Shown here: piece by piece, positions 13,518 through 26,219 of the stretch
Position numbering within the stretch: the stretch's first letter is position 1
Layout of the letters: each line of letters begins with the position of its first letter
NCBI RefSeq assembly: GCF_025273675.1
Contig: NZ_CP045809.1
Location: 2,542,001-2,606,000, forward strand
Length of the DNA: 64,000 bases
DNA from: Gordonia pseudamarae
Lineage (GTDB): Bacteria > Actinomycetota > Actinomycetes > Mycobacteriales > Mycobacteriaceae
Direction of reading: 5' to 3'
The notes under the pieces: model-generated
Seen by the model: only the letters and a program-made list of their open reading frames with translations
The model's database searches: none
Told to the model about the DNA's origin: nothing
Made by a program: the position numbers and the translations under genes

Positions 13518-14625
13518 AGTGGTGTGCCGCCTGATCGTTGGGGACCTGGCCGTTCTGCTGCGCCGGTGACGCCTGGTTCTGGGGATACCCGGTCGGGGTG
13601 GCGGCCTGGGTGCCCACCTGCGGGAGACCGACCGTCTGCAGGACCCGGGTGATGACCTGATCGGCATCGACCTCGTCGGCGAGCGCGTCGTAGGACAGCA
13701 CCAGCCGGTGCCGCAGAACGTCGGGGATCATCTCGACCACGTCCTGCGGGATCACGTAGTCACGGCCCCGCACCAGTGCCAGCGCCCGTGCGGCGGCGAC
13801 GATACCGAGGGTGGCGCGCGGCGAGGCACCGTAGGACAGCCAGCCCGCCACGTCGGTGAGACCGACCTCGGCGGGGCGCCGGGTGGCGTTGATCACGCGC
13901 ACGACGTAGTCGACCAGCGCGTGGTGCACGAACACGTTGCCGGCGACCTTCTGCAGCCGGACCATGGTCTGCGGGTCCAGGATCGGCGACACGGTGGGCA
14001 CCGAATTGCCCATCCGGTACACGATCTCGCGTTCTTCCTCGACCGACGGATAGCCGACGAGGACCTTGAACAAGAACCGGTCGCGCTGCGCCTCGGGCAG
14101 CGGGTACACGCCTTCGTTCTCGATCGGATTCTGAGTGGCCATCACCAGGAACGGGTCGGGCATCGGGTAGGTGGTACCGCCGATCGACACGTGCCGTTCG
14201 GCCATCACCTCCAGCAGCGCCGACTGCACCTTGGCCGGTGCGCGGTTGATCTCGTCGGCGAGCAGGAAGTTGGCGACGACCGGGCCAAGCTCGGTATCGA
14301 ACTTCTCCTGCCCCTGCCGGTAGATGCGGGTACCGATGAGGTCGGTGGGCACCAGGTCGGGGGTGAACTGGACGCGCGAGAAGCTGCCGCCGATGACGCG
14401 GGCGAAGGTTTCCACCGCGAGGGTCTTGGCGACGCCCGGTACACCTTCGAGCAGGATGTGGCCGCGGGCCAGCAGACCCACCAGAATCCGTTCGATCAAT
14501 TGGTCCTGACCGACGATTACCCGCTTGACCTCGTAGATCGTGTGTTCAAGCAGCGCGGTGTCTGCGTCGCTGAGCGTGGCCGCACCTGCTGCGGCCGGGT
14601 CGGTGTGTGACTGCGGGGAGGTCAA
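13504..14625 (-). CDS. moxR1: MoxR-family AAA+ ATPase
   Basis: The 373-residue AAA+ chaperone-like ATPase has Walker A GVPGVAKT (61-68), Walker B LLADEIN, the sensor segment MATQNPIE and an arginine-finger region (EAQRDRF). It is the regulatory ATPase of the MoxR/DUF58/VWA operon, and its clients are unknown. The start is TTG at 14625 (protein MTSPQSHTD) with AGGAG at good spacing. A Gln/Pro-rich tail of about 35 residues follows the AAA lid domain. Confidence 0.92.
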   Translation of the reverse strand: MTSPQSHTDPAAAGAATLSDADTALLEHTIYEVKRVIVGQDQLIERILVGLLARGHILLEGVPGVAKTLAVETFARVIGGSFSRVQFTPDLVPTDLIGTRIYRQGQEKFDTELGPVVANFLLADEINRAPAKVQSALLEVMAERHVSIGGTTYPMPDPFLVMATQNPIENEGVYPLPEAQRDRFLFKVLVGYPSVEEEREIVYRMGNSVPTVSPILDPQTMVRLQKVAGNVFVHHALVDYVVRVINATRRPAEVGLTDVAGWLSYGASPRATLGIVAAARALALVRGRDYVIPQDVVEMIPDVLRHRLVLSYDALADEVDADQVITRVLQTVGLPQVGTQAATPTGYPQNQASPAQQNGQVPNDQAAHHYGGQ

Positions 14626-14868
14626 CCGTTGGCTCCTGTTCTGGGGTGTCGCACGGCTCTGCTCGTGTGTCGGTGCTCCAGCCTAGTCATGCCGACTGAA
14701 TTCTCGCCAAGAAGCAAGGTTTCGGCGACCCGCGATGTACCTGGTTGATGGAAGCGCCGGTCTGGTGACGGCGGAGCGTTCGTTGTCTGGACCAAGAAGC
14801 GGGAGGGAGCCTGCGACCGAGTGCGACGAGGGAAGACAACGATCAAGCGGAGCTGTCAGCAGACCCAT

Positions 14869-16426
14869 TCAGAGCAGGCGTACGACCATCGGCATGGCAC
14901 CGTCGGTGCGCAGGGGCGAGACCTTCACGATGGATCCGGACTGGGGCGCCTCGACCACCTTGCCGTCGCCGAGGTAGAGCGCGACATGCTGACTGGCGTT
15001 GGGGCCGTAGAAGACCATGTCGCCGCGCTTCATCTGCGCGAGCGGCACGTGGGGGCCGGAAGTGTACTGGTACCCGGTGTAGTGCGGCAGTTCGATGCCG
15101 ACGCCGGCGAAGGCGTAGATCATCAGCCCGGAGCAGTCGAAGCCGATCTTGTTGTAGTCGCCGTAGCTGTCGGCGACCCCGCCGTCGCGGATGCCCTGGG
15201 TGGGTCCGTTGGCGTCGCCGCCGCCCCACGCGTAGGGCACGTTGAGCTGCGAGAGTGCGCGGTTGACGATCACCTCGATGGCCTGGGGTCCGCGCAGGCC
15301 GGGGCGCAGGACACCTCCGCCGCTGGATCCGGTGCTGCCGAACAGGGTGGCCGCCGACCCGGTCTGGAGTCGGGAGACGATGTTGTTGGGACTGCTGCTG
15401 CCGAGGTCGGCACCGCCCAGGCCGAGTTCGTCCAGGAGCGCAGAACGCGGGAGTTGCTGTTGTCCGATGAGCGAGGCGAGGACCTGCTGTCCGGTGTCCA
15501 GCAGGAGTGCGGCCGCGGCGTCGGCGGCCATCTTGATCGCCGGGTTGTCGGTGCCGAGCAGTCCGACGACCACGTCGCCGACGCTGTTTCCGCCCCCCAC
15601 CGAGACGGTTCTGTCTGCGGGAACAGGTGTGTCCAGATCTGCCTTCTTGCGTCCGGCTTTGCGGAGTTCGGCGAGTTGCCGCTGGATCCCGTCGCGTTGC
15701 CGGACGAGCGTATTGCTGCTGTTGCTGCTGTTGCGCGAGCTGCGTCCGGACCTGGGTCACCGAGGTGATCGCGTCGTCCTTGCGGGCGGCGGCGCCGGTG
15801 GTGGCGACTGAGGCCTGCCTTCTGGTGGCCTGGGCCGCGGCGAGGCGGTTGGCCCGTTGATTGCGGGCGACCTGAAGGCGCTTGATGATGCCCTGCTGGT
15901 GCCGGCCGATCTGGTTGACGGCGGTCATCTTGTTCAGGATCGCGTCGGGGTCATCGGCGGAGACGTATGTGGTCATCGAGCCGCGGTTGTTGCCGTGCCG
16001 CTGCACGGTGCGGATGAATTCGTTGAATTCTTCCTGGGCCTTGTCGACGGCGTCGATGGACTGGGCCAGTTCACGCCGGGCGCCTTTGGCGGCGGTGTCG
16101 GCGAGCTGTTGCGCGGCGACGGCGTTCTGGTAGTCGACGATGGCCTTGTTGACCTGTTCCTGCCGCACGGCCACCGCGTTGTCGAGGTCGGCGATGTTCT
16201 GGTCGACACCGGCGATCTGGTTGATCAGTCGCGCTTCATGGGAGGTGGCCTGCTGCGTCTTCGACGGCGCGCCGTGGACGATGCCGACACTCATGCAGGT
16301 GCTGAGCAGGACCACGATCGCGGTTCCCCAACGGAGCAGTCGCGGCGCAGGTGCGTTACGTCGCGTCGCCAATGATCTCCCCGCCTTTGTCCACCGGTCC
16401 ACCATGTCACATGTGCAACACAACAC
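14869..16426 (-). pseudogene. ripA: RipA-like NlpC/P60 peptidoglycan endopeptidase, frameshifted
   Basis: The 5' half encodes a signal peptide (hydrophobic run ending near VHGAPS) and a long Gln-rich coiled coil. The 3' half encodes an NlpC/P60 domain with catalytic Cys in GFDCSGLM and His in ASQHVAL, ending at 14869. The two halves are in different frames. The switch falls at a CAA/CAG run (about 15713-15733) that reads as polyglutamine in the first frame. Read through a one-base correction, the product would be about 519 residues, the size and domain order of RipA, the septal endopeptidase. No second NlpC gene (ripB) follows. The frameshift may be a sequencing or assembly error, because RipA is important for division. 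Start GTG 16426 (GGAG upstream) or ATG 16405. Confidence 0.75.
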
Positions 16427-16561
16427 CCATGAGACACTCCGTTAACAATAGGACGGTACGTCACATCTGTCGCAAGGCAAACTATCTTAGACAAATTACT
16501 TCCGCGTAACTTTCGTGCAGCATGCCGTGCGCAGGGCAAAGACGATCGACCGAGACCGGGA

Positions 16562-17230
16562 TCAATGCGGCAACGCCGACGACGAGGATCCACCGGCCGG
16601 CCCCGCCCCGGGTGCGGCACCCTCGGGAGCGGCCTGGGCGTCCTGCTCACCCGGCCCCGCTGCGTCGGCCTGCGCGCCACCCCGACGGCGACCCAGGACA
16701 CGGGCCGCGGCACCGCCGATGACCACAATCAGGACCAGTATCAGCGTGACCACGGTCCAGTTGATCGACGGCTCGGTCATCTTCTCGTACATCTGCTTGG
16801 CGGCCTGGGTCTGATCGGTGAACTTCAGGTTGTCGGTGGCCTGCTCGAGCGTGACGCGACTGAACTCGTTCGACGCGCTGCCGCCCGCGTTGGGGCCGAT
16901 GACGATCACTGTGCCCGAGGTCTCCTGCTGCAACGCCGTGGCGATGTCGCGGTAGTTGGTGAACACCGGCTGACGTTCGGTGAGCACGACGAAGTGGACG
17001 TCGTATCCGTCCTTTTTCGCCTGTTCCACCACCTCACGCAGCGCCGGCACCTGCTCGGCGGGCGCGGAGACATTGTCGTCGGCCAGGTCCTTGCGCAGCG
17101 GGCCGAGTTTTATCCCCGTGCCCACCTGTGTATTCCTGGGATGGGGCGCCGCCAGGGGTCCGATCGACAGGTGCTGCGCCGGGTCCGACCCGTTCGCGTG
17201 TGTCCCAGTGCTCTCGGTCCCAGTACTCAC
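16562..17230 (-). CDS. Rv1476-like membrane protein (DUF6676-type)
   Basis: The 222-residue protein has a cytoplasmic or periplasmic N-terminal alpha/beta domain (about 45-150, with VVLTERQPVFTNYRDIA and VIVIGPNAGGSASNEFSRV) and one transmembrane segment near residues 158-180. A Gly/Ala/Pro-rich tail follows. The start GTG at 17230 follows a GAGGAAG Shine-Dalgarno. It lies between ripA and the divergent acn, as Rv1476 does. M. tuberculosis Rv1476 is a membrane protein affecting growth in macrophages; the mechanism is unknown. Confidence 0.8.
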   Translation of the reverse strand: MSTGTESTGTHANGSDPAQHLSIGPLAAPHPRNTQVGTGIKLGPLRKDLADDNVSAPAEQVPALREVVEQAKKDGYDVHFVVLTERQPVFTNYRDIATALQQETSGTVIVIGPNAGGSASNEFSRVTLEQATDNLKFTDQTQAAKQMYEKMTEPSINWTVVTLILVLIVVIGGAAARVLGRRRGGAQADAAGPGEQDAQAAPEGAAPGAGPAGGSSSSALPH

Positions 17231-17389
17231 TGCCACTTCCTCGGTGTCGTCACGTTGCGCGGAGATTAAGATCGCGTCCCCGGGCATCCCGGGCCGCGAC
17301 CGCAGCCCTTTCCTGAGTCAAAATGTAGATGCTCGGGCGGTACGTGACACACACCGCACATCCGGTCGGCGTGTTCGACGATGACCGAG

Positions 17390-17419
17390 TTGTAAACCGT
17401 ACGCGCGTACTGTTATGAT
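17390..17419 (+). promoter_or_regulatory. Putative acn promoter
   Basis: TTGTAA at 17390-17395 and TATGAT at 17414-17419 are separated by 18 nt, a good primary-sigma-type promoter. Transcription would start near 17426, leaving a leader of about 300 nt before acn. Confidence 0.6.
17397..17412 (+). promoter_or_regulatory. Putative AcnR operator
   Basis: The 16-mer CCGTACGCGCGTACTG matches the Corynebacterium AcnR motif CAGNACnnncGTACTG (recalled from the literature) at all specified positions but one. It fills the spacer between the -35 and -10, a position suited to repression. A TetR gene, the likely AcnR, lies directly after acn. Confidence 0.65.
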
Positions 17420-17424
17420 GATGA

Positions 17425-20526
<3,102 letters not shown>

Positions 20527-20533
20527 GCTGATC

Positions 20534-21100
20534 GTGCCGAAGGTCAGTGATGACCGGCTCGCCGCGCGTCGTCGGGAAATCCTCGACGGCGCGCGGCGGT
20601 GCTTTGCGGAGTACGGCTATGACGGTGCGACGGTGTCCCGGATAGAGAAGGCCACGGGACTCTCGCGCGGGGCGATCTTCCACCACTACAAGGACAAAGA
20701 GGCGTTGTTCCTCGCACTCGCCCACGAGGACACCGAACGGATGGCCGACGTTGCGGCCGAACAGGGTTTGGTACAGGTCATGCGCAATGTACTGGCCAAC
20801 CCGGCCGACTTCGACTGGCTGGCCACCCGGTTGGAGATCGCCCGTAAACTGCGCACCGACGATTCGTTCCGGGCCGCCTGGCTCGCGCACTCGGCCGAAC
20901 TCGACGCCGCCACCCATGCCCGGCTCGAGCGTGGCCGGGAATCGGGCCGGCTGCGTGATGACGTGCCCACCGACGTGCTGCAAAGCTACCTGGATCTGGT
21001 GCTCGACGGACTGATCACCCGACTGGCGTCGGGGCAGCCCGCCGATGACCTGACCGCCGTGCTCGATCTGGTCGAGGAATCTGTGCGTATCGAGCGGTGA
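20534..21100 (+). CDS. acnR: TetR-family repressor, probable AcnR
   Basis: The 188-residue TetR regulator has an N-terminal helix-turn-helix (ARRCFAEYGYDGATVSRIEK, then GLSRGAIFHHYKDKE) and an alpha-helical ligand domain. It begins with GTG 7 nt after acn, the arrangement of acn-acnR in Corynebacterium and Rv1475c-Rv1474c in M. tuberculosis. In C. glutamicum AcnR represses acn, and a matching operator lies in the acn promoter here. Assignment rests on position plus operator. Confidence 0.82.
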   Translation: MPKVSDDRLAARRREILDGARRCFAEYGYDGATVSRIEKATGLSRGAIFHHYKDKEALFLALAHEDTERMADVAAEQGLVQVMRNVLANPADFDWLATRLEIARKLRTDDSFRAAWLAHSAELDAATHARLERGRESGRLRDDVPTDVLQSYLDLVLDGLITRLASGQPADDLTAVLDLVEESVRIER

Positions 21101-21251
21101 CCATGGCAGTGATGGCGGCGCGATACTCGTGTCGTTCAACCGACGGGACGCTACCCGGACCGCTGGGGTGGGCAGTGCCCCTTCGGTAGGGTCAGATGCA
21201 GCCACCCGTTCGCGACAGCGTGATCGACCGTGCCCAGCCGGGAGAGAGTGA

Positions 21252-23009
21252 ATGAAACCAGGGGCGATCTTCGCCGAGCATTACCGCGTTTTGGCGCAGC
21301 TCGGTGTCGGCGGAATGGGCGAGGTGTATCTCGTCGAGAACACCCGACTCGGCCGTCGTGAGGCCCTCAAGATCCTGCACACCACCGACGACGAGGCGGT
21401 CACCCGGTTCGAGCGGGAGGCCCGTACCGCGGCACGGCTGTCCCACCCCTCGATCGCCGGTATCTATCACTACGGCACCGCCGGCGGCAGACCATGGTTC
21501 ACGATGGTTTACGTCGACGGCACCGACCTCACCAAGGCCACGCTCACCGATGCCGAGGTGATCACAGTGCTCCGGTCTGTGGCCGGGGCGGTCGACTACG
21601 CGCACGACCAGCACGTGGTGCACCGCGACATCAAACCGGCCAACCTGATGGTCGGACGCGACCGTAGTGGCCGCATCGATCGCTCCTTCGTCCTGGATTT
21701 CGGGATCGCCCGCCCCGAAGGGGACCCACGCATCACGCACGCCAACATGTATATCGGTACCGTCGCCTACTCGGCACCGGAAACGTTCACCGGCGACGCC
21801 GTGGCGGCATCGGACATCTATTCGCTGGCCTGCACGGCGTTCGAACTGCTCAGCGCCAAGACACCGTTCGACGCCGAGACGGTCACCCAGTTGATGATCG
21901 CGCACGCGACCCGGCCACCGGCACCGCTCTCGCAGTACCGCGAGGATCTGGCCGCGGCCGATCCGGTGTTCAACCGTGCGCTGGCCAAAAAGCCCGAGGA
22001 CCGGTACGACTCCTGCGCCGGTTTCGTCGACGCCCTCGAACATGCGGTGCTCAGCTCGCCGGGCGGCGGTACCGCCTCGCCGCCGTTGCCCATCGCTCCG
22101 GATCAGGGCAGCGGCCCGGTGTCGGGACCGCAGGGTGCGTTCCCTCCGGTGCACAACCCGCGGACCCCACCCCATTCCGGGCCCAATCCCTACAGTTCTG
22201 CCCCGCCGGGGCACAGCACCGGCACACCTGGGCCCGGGCCCACCCGGCCCGGCGGCCACGGTCCGGGATCCCCGCAACCGCCCTCCTACGGCGCCGCCCA
22301 GCAGGGTATGTCGCGGCCGTTTGCCACAGCCGCCGGTGGTGGCTTCCCCGGCGGGCAGCAGCCGGGCGGCGCCTATCCGGCGGGCCCGTTCGCCGGTGCG
22401 CAACAACCGCGAGGAGGTCCGGCCGTGGCTCCCTCTCGGTCCACGGGACTGTCCAAGACGGCATGGGGCTGGCTCATAGGCGGCGGCGTGGTAGTGCTCA
22501 TCCTCGCGATCGTCGGCATCTCGGTGGCAGTACTGTCGGGCGACAACTCGAGCACAACGACGACTTCGTCCTCCTCCTCGTCGAGCAGCTCGCCGTCAAG
22601 TACATCGGTGTCGTCGACGGTGTCGCTGGCCGGGACCGTCGACTCGTCGGGCTATGTGTTCAACGGTTCGGCGACCGGTACGCCACGCAGTTGCCGATGG
22701 ATCCGCGTGGTACCGCTCGCGACCGCCCAGACCGGTAAGTACGGCAAGATGTCCAGCGAGATTGTCAATCAGCTCGGTTGCATCAATCTCAAGCAGGAAA
22801 CGGTGATGAGCCGCTGCCGCGAGCTCATGCCCGACGAGTCCGGCTACTGCGCGTTCTGGGATCCGCAGGGTGTGCTCTCCGGGCAGGTTCAGTCGGGCCG
22901 TCCGCTCCTGATCGTGCTGCGCAAGACGTGCCTCGATCGAGAAAACAAAACCAAATGGGCAGCCGGCCCCATTGGCGACGACTGCATCACCTACCCGAAG
23001 CAGCCCTGA
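21252..23009 (+). CDS. PknB-type Ser/Thr protein kinase with extracellular domain
   Basis: The 585-residue membrane kinase has a catalytic domain at about 1-265: Gly loop GVGGMGEVY, HRDIKPANL catalytic loop, DFGIA, and an APE-like YSAPETF. It is followed by a Pro/Gly-rich linker (about 270-395), one transmembrane segment (about 405-430), a Ser/Thr-rich stalk and an extracellular domain of about 130 residues with several cysteines. It is preceded by GGGAGAGAG. The extracellular part has no PASTA repeats that I can see, so it is not PknB itself. No kinase stands here in the M. tuberculosis block. Confidence 0.88.
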   Translation: MKPGAIFAEHYRVLAQLGVGGMGEVYLVENTRLGRREALKILHTTDDEAVTRFEREARTAARLSHPSIAGIYHYGTAGGRPWFTMVYVDGTDLTKATLTDAEVITVLRSVAGAVDYAHDQHVVHRDIKPANLMVGRDRSGRIDRSFVLDFGIARPEGDPRITHANMYIGTVAYSAPETFTGDAVAASDIYSLACTAFELLSAKTPFDAETVTQLMIAHATRPPAPLSQYREDLAAADPVFNRALAKKPEDRYDSCAGFVDALEHAVLSSPGGGTASPPLPIAPDQGSGPVSGPQGAFPPVHNPRTPPHSGPNPYSSAPPGHSTGTPGPGPTRPGGHGPGSPQPPSYGAAQQGMSRPFATAAGGGFPGGQQPGGAYPAGPFAGAQQPRGGPAVAPSRSTGLSKTAWGWLIGGGVVVLILAIVGISVAVLSGDNSSTTTTSSSSSSSSSPSSTSVSSTVSLAGTVDSSGYVFNGSATGTPRSCRWIRVVPLATAQTGKYGKMSSEIVNQLGCINLKQETVMSRCRELMPDESGYCAFWDPQGVLSGQVQSGRPLLIVLRKTCLDRENKTKWAAGPIGDDCITYPKQP

Positions 23010-23025
23010 CCTCCGGTCCCGCCCG

Positions 23026-24678
23026 TCAGCCGTGCAGGCAAAGGTAGTCGGGGGCGGTGTGCAGCCTGTACACATTCAGGTGCAGTGCACCGTCGGTTTC
23101 ACCTTTGCCGAACACCTCACGAGTGCTGACGAAGTCGTACGTACCCGAGTACAGATTCGCCGGTGGGTTGTCGGTGTCGATCGTGACGATGACGTCGGGG
23201 CGTCGGCGCAGCAGTTCGGCACCGACCACCGAACCCTGTTCTTGCCAGTTCGGGTCATGGACGCCGGTACGAATGCGGATGCCGGGGGCGGCGTTCTTCG
23301 CGATGGCCGAGTTGGTGAGTCCGCGCACGTCGATCACGGTCAGCTCGCGGTTGATGTAACCGAAATAGCCCACCTCGGAAAACGAGACCGTGGCGCCTTC
23401 CGGAAGGCAAGACGTCAAGCGCACACTTTCGATCCAGCTCGCGCTATACGGTCCGTAACCTCCGTCGGCGACGAGCGACCCGTTGTCCACGCCCCGGGTG
23501 TTCCACGCCGGATTGACGGTCTCCTGCCCGGGACCGGCAATGCAGATCAGCAATACACCCACGATCGCCGTACCCACGGCGGTACGCCCAGCTACCGGTG
23601 ACCCTGTCGTGCTGGACGCAATAGCCTGCGCTACGATCTTCGCGCCATAGACGGCCATCACCGTGACAATAGGGGTGACCGCCGCGTAGTGCCGCGCTCC
23701 CCACATCCAATCACCACCCGACCGGAAGATGAACGCCGCCTGCACCGCAACCACCAGCGGCAGCACCAGCAGTATCGGGCTGTGTCGCCACCAGGAGACG
23801 AGGGCGGTGACGCCGAGTCCGAGTTGCAGGTACAGGGCCAGTAGACCGAGTACGCTGATCGTGCCCCACCACGGTTGTGCGTGCACGATGTACTCGTTAC
23901 CCCAGTTGATGGCATCGGCAATCGGTACCTCTTTGGCGTAGTAGGTGTTGGGCATAAGCTCACCGAAGTAGATCAGTCGATAGGCGAGCAGCACCACCGC
24001 GACGACGGTCGGCGCGATGATCCACCTGGTGCGACGCGCAACGGGTTCGGCGCGATTCAGCAGTGTCCAGCCGATCGCGATAGCGGCCACCATGAGCACC
24101 GATTCAGGACGGACCAGCACCAGCAATCCCGCCCATCCGGCGGCGTGACGGTACGAGAACGAGGTGAGCGCAGCTAGCAACAGCACGATGAGCAGCACAT
24201 TCATCGACGATTCGAGCAAGTTTGATGCCGATGCCGCGAGGTTCCACGACAGCGCCACCCCGACCGTGGACGCCAGCCTTCCGCGTGGCCCTAGTCCTAC
24301 GTTCGCCGCGAGCCGTGCCGTCGGCCATAACACCGCCGCCCCGAACGCCACACCGATCACCTTGAGGATCAGGCCGGTGTAGTCGGCGGGCAAGATTGTG
24401 ACCAGCGCGGCCACGAGCAGATGCAGGGGGCTGCTGTACCCCTCCACCTTGTCACCCAGGTTGAACACCGGTTCACCGTGGTGCAGCAGATTGTGCGCGA
24501 TCCGCAGCGTAATGAAGCCGTCGTCGGGGGTCGTGCCCCAGGTGAGTAACACCATGACGAGGTATATCGGCAGGGCCGTTGCCGCCGGCCATTGTATCAA
24601 CCGATCAAGAGTCGAACTCACGCACGGCGTGGCCCGCGCCTGGCTCGGGTCGTTATCCTCTGGCCGAACATCTGTCAT
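23026..24678 (-). CDS. GT-C fold glycosyltransferase (AftB/ZomB-like)
   Basis: The 550-residue polytopic protein has about ten hydrophobic segments. The acidic catalytic-type loop after the first segment reads TPDDGFITLRIAHNLL (D52-D53), then VEGYSSPLH, as in decaprenyl-phospho-arabinose-using GT-C enzymes such as AftB. A soluble C-terminal domain (about 390-550) follows. Such enzymes use polyprenyl-phosphate sugars outside the membrane. Two IdeR-like boxes lie in the divergent promoter region, so I group it with the iron-responsive glycan genes. The sugar transferred is not predictable. Confidence 0.75.
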   Translation of the reverse strand: MTDVRPEDNDPSQARATPCVSSTLDRLIQWPAATALPIYLVMVLLTWGTTPDDGFITLRIAHNLLHHGEPVFNLGDKVEGYSSPLHLLVAALVTILPADYTGLILKVIGVAFGAAVLWPTARLAANVGLGPRGRLASTVGVALSWNLAASASNLLESSMNVLLIVLLLAALTSFSYRHAAGWAGLLVLVRPESVLMVAAIAIGWTLLNRAEPVARRTRWIIAPTVVAVVLLAYRLIYFGELMPNTYYAKEVPIADAINWGNEYIVHAQPWWGTISVLGLLALYLQLGLGVTALVSWWRHSPILLVLPLVVAVQAAFIFRSGGDWMWGARHYAAVTPIVTVMAVYGAKIVAQAIASSTTGSPVAGRTAVGTAIVGVLLICIAGPGQETVNPAWNTRGVDNGSLVADGGYGPYSASWIESVRLTSCLPEGATVSFSEVGYFGYINRELTVIDVRGLTNSAIAKNAAPGIRIRTGVHDPNWQEQGSVVGAELLRRRPDVIVTIDTDNPPANLYSGTYDFVSTREVFGKGETDGALHLNVYRLHTAPDYLCLHG

Positions 24679-24721
24679 CGTCTCGTCCCTTCCGGGTCCA
24701 TGTCATGCCGGACCAGCATAT

Positions 24722-24740
24722 CGAGGCAAGCCTAACCTAA
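24722..24740. promoter_or_regulatory. IdeR-like iron box 1
   Basis: This site matches the IdeR/DtxR consensus TTAGGTTAGSCTAACCTAA at 15 of 19 positions (right half perfect). It lies 44 nt upstream of the GT-C start on the minus strand, in the shared divergent region. Confidence 0.7.
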
Positions 24741-24803
24741 TTACTCCACCGGGAGTACGTAGCCGGTCACCCGGCCTAGCCCCTTGCAAGACACCCGAGA
24801 AAC

Positions 24804-24822
24804 AAAGGCTAGGCAAACCTAC
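24804..24822. promoter_or_regulatory. IdeR-like iron box 2
   Basis: This site matches the IdeR consensus at 14 of 19 positions and lies 53 nt upstream of the SGNH gene start at 24876. Together with box 1 it gives each divergent gene its own site. Confidence 0.62.
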
Positions 24823-24875
24823 ATATAGGGGCTACGCTGGCGAACAGTACCTGACATTTGACAGAGGAGTGCAGC

Positions 24876-25961
24876 GTGGCATCACCGGTCTATACAAACC
24901 CAGCTTTCGCCGAGCACTGGAAAATGGCACTCCTCAAACGCAAAGGCCAGAAACCTGCCAGGATCGTCATCGTGTCGGGTTCTCTTTCGGAGATGATCTC
25001 CTACGGCGGCTGCACAAAGTCCTGGTGCGATATGCTGGGTGATCGGATATTCATTCCCACTTCAGCCGAATGGGGTCTCGGAACCAACGGCAATGGCGCA
25101 GATTTCTGGAATCCGACCAAGTCGACCAGCGGATCATTTTATGTCACCGCAGAAGTGGGAAATCACTCGCCTGTTCGTAAAGGAACCGCCACCGCCGGCG
25201 GCTTTATCGAGTGGGATGTTACCGAGTACCACCGCGTTCGGCCCTTGATTGTGAAAGCATCCTGGACCGGACATCCTGTAGTGTCCATCGATGATAGTAC
25301 CCCGATCACCACGGATGCCATGAACTGGACCGTATGGGATCCTTCGGGAATAAGTCAGAATACCATACTGGGGCCGGCTTTCGACGTAACAGCTGCATCT
25401 AGCTTCAAATTGATTAAACCGAGCGTGGCGGACCTGATCGTCCACGGTATTGTGGTTGACAAGACGCTGAACACCGAGATTCAAGTTCTCAATCTCAGCC
25501 GATCCGGGACGACATCGGCGCAGTGGGGAACATGGTTTGAGCCCGCAAGGGACGGCGACGAATCCATGATCGAACTGACACGAGGGTTCAATCCCGACCT
25601 AGTCGCATTTGGCTCGTGGGGAAATGATTTTCATGAGGGAGTTAACCAGTCGACGCTCAACAGCCGTCTGGATGCGCTGTACGCCCGCCTTCAGGTCTTG
25701 TGTCCGAATGCGGACTTCTTCACCTGGAACGAACCACCCGCTGTGGACCCGAATGATCCATCGTTCGAAACAGCTTGGAACACCTTCAACCAGTGGATTC
25801 GCGACTGGAATGAAGCAAACGACATCCCATATTCAGACTGGGGAGCCTACATGCCTACCAGCGGTATCCACAATGAGTACTATGGAAGTGATCAGACTCA
25901 CGGAAATGTCGCGTTCTCGCAATTGATTGCCGACGACAGCGCCGAGATCGTCCTTCCGTAG
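24876..25961 (+). CDS. SGNH/GDSL-like hydrolase, atypical composition
   Basis: The 361-residue protein shows SGNH blocks: a variant block I (VSGSLSEM, S36 as possible nucleophile, Asp of GDS replaced by Gly), block III AFGSWGND near residue 245, and block V SDQTHGN near 338 (Asp and His of the triad). Such enzymes deacylate or acylate glycans. There is no evident signal peptide. GTG 24876 has AGAGGAG at good spacing. The gene is visibly richer in A and T than its neighbours, suggesting recent acquisition. The adjacent acyltransferase lacks the fused SGNH domain found in many relatives, so the two may act together. Confidence 0.6.
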   Translation: MASPVYTNPAFAEHWKMALLKRKGQKPARIVIVSGSLSEMISYGGCTKSWCDMLGDRIFIPTSAEWGLGTNGNGADFWNPTKSTSGSFYVTAEVGNHSPVRKGTATAGGFIEWDVTEYHRVRPLIVKASWTGHPVVSIDDSTPITTDAMNWTVWDPSGISQNTILGPAFDVTAASSFKLIKPSVADLIVHGIVVDKTLNTEIQVLNLSRSGTTSAQWGTWFEPARDGDESMIELTRGFNPDLVAFGSWGNDFHEGVNQSTLNSRLDALYARLQVLCPNADFFTWNEPPAVDPNDPSFETAWNTFNQWIRDWNEANDIPYSDWGAYMPTSGIHNEYYGSDQTHGNVAFSQLIADDSAEIVLP

Positions 25962-26091
25962 TTCCATTGCGGCGCTGATCCAAAATCATTGGAAATATTA
26001 CTCGACCGCGCGACCGGGCCGCACCCATTCACCCCCTCCATGACCACTCAACCAGTAGCCTCTCATTCGAACGAAAGTGACGTTTATCACC

Positions 26092-26110
26092 GTAGGTGTG
26101 GCTTAGCTAA
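26092..26110. promoter_or_regulatory. IdeR-like iron box 3
   Basis: This site matches the IdeR consensus at 14 of 19 positions, about 110 nt upstream of the acyltransferase start. It is less convincing than the others because mismatches fall in both half-sites. Confidence 0.45.
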
Positions 26111-26219
26111 GTTCCTGGTCTACGCTATGGAGCGATTCAGGTGACCAGAAAACGTAGCGCGCAAGCGCGCACCGACAGCGAGTTGTCGGTGTTGTTGCGC
26201 GTGTACCGAGGGAAAGACG

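Noticed and set aside
16441..16561. MtrA-type GTAAC repeat upstream of ripA
   Set aside because: TTAC and GTAAC elements occur 6 nt apart but do not form the expected direct repeat, so the match is too weak to list.
24876..25961. Phage remnant around the AT-richer SGNH gene
   Set aside because: There is no other phage, integrase or attachment-site signal next to it; composition alone is insufficient.
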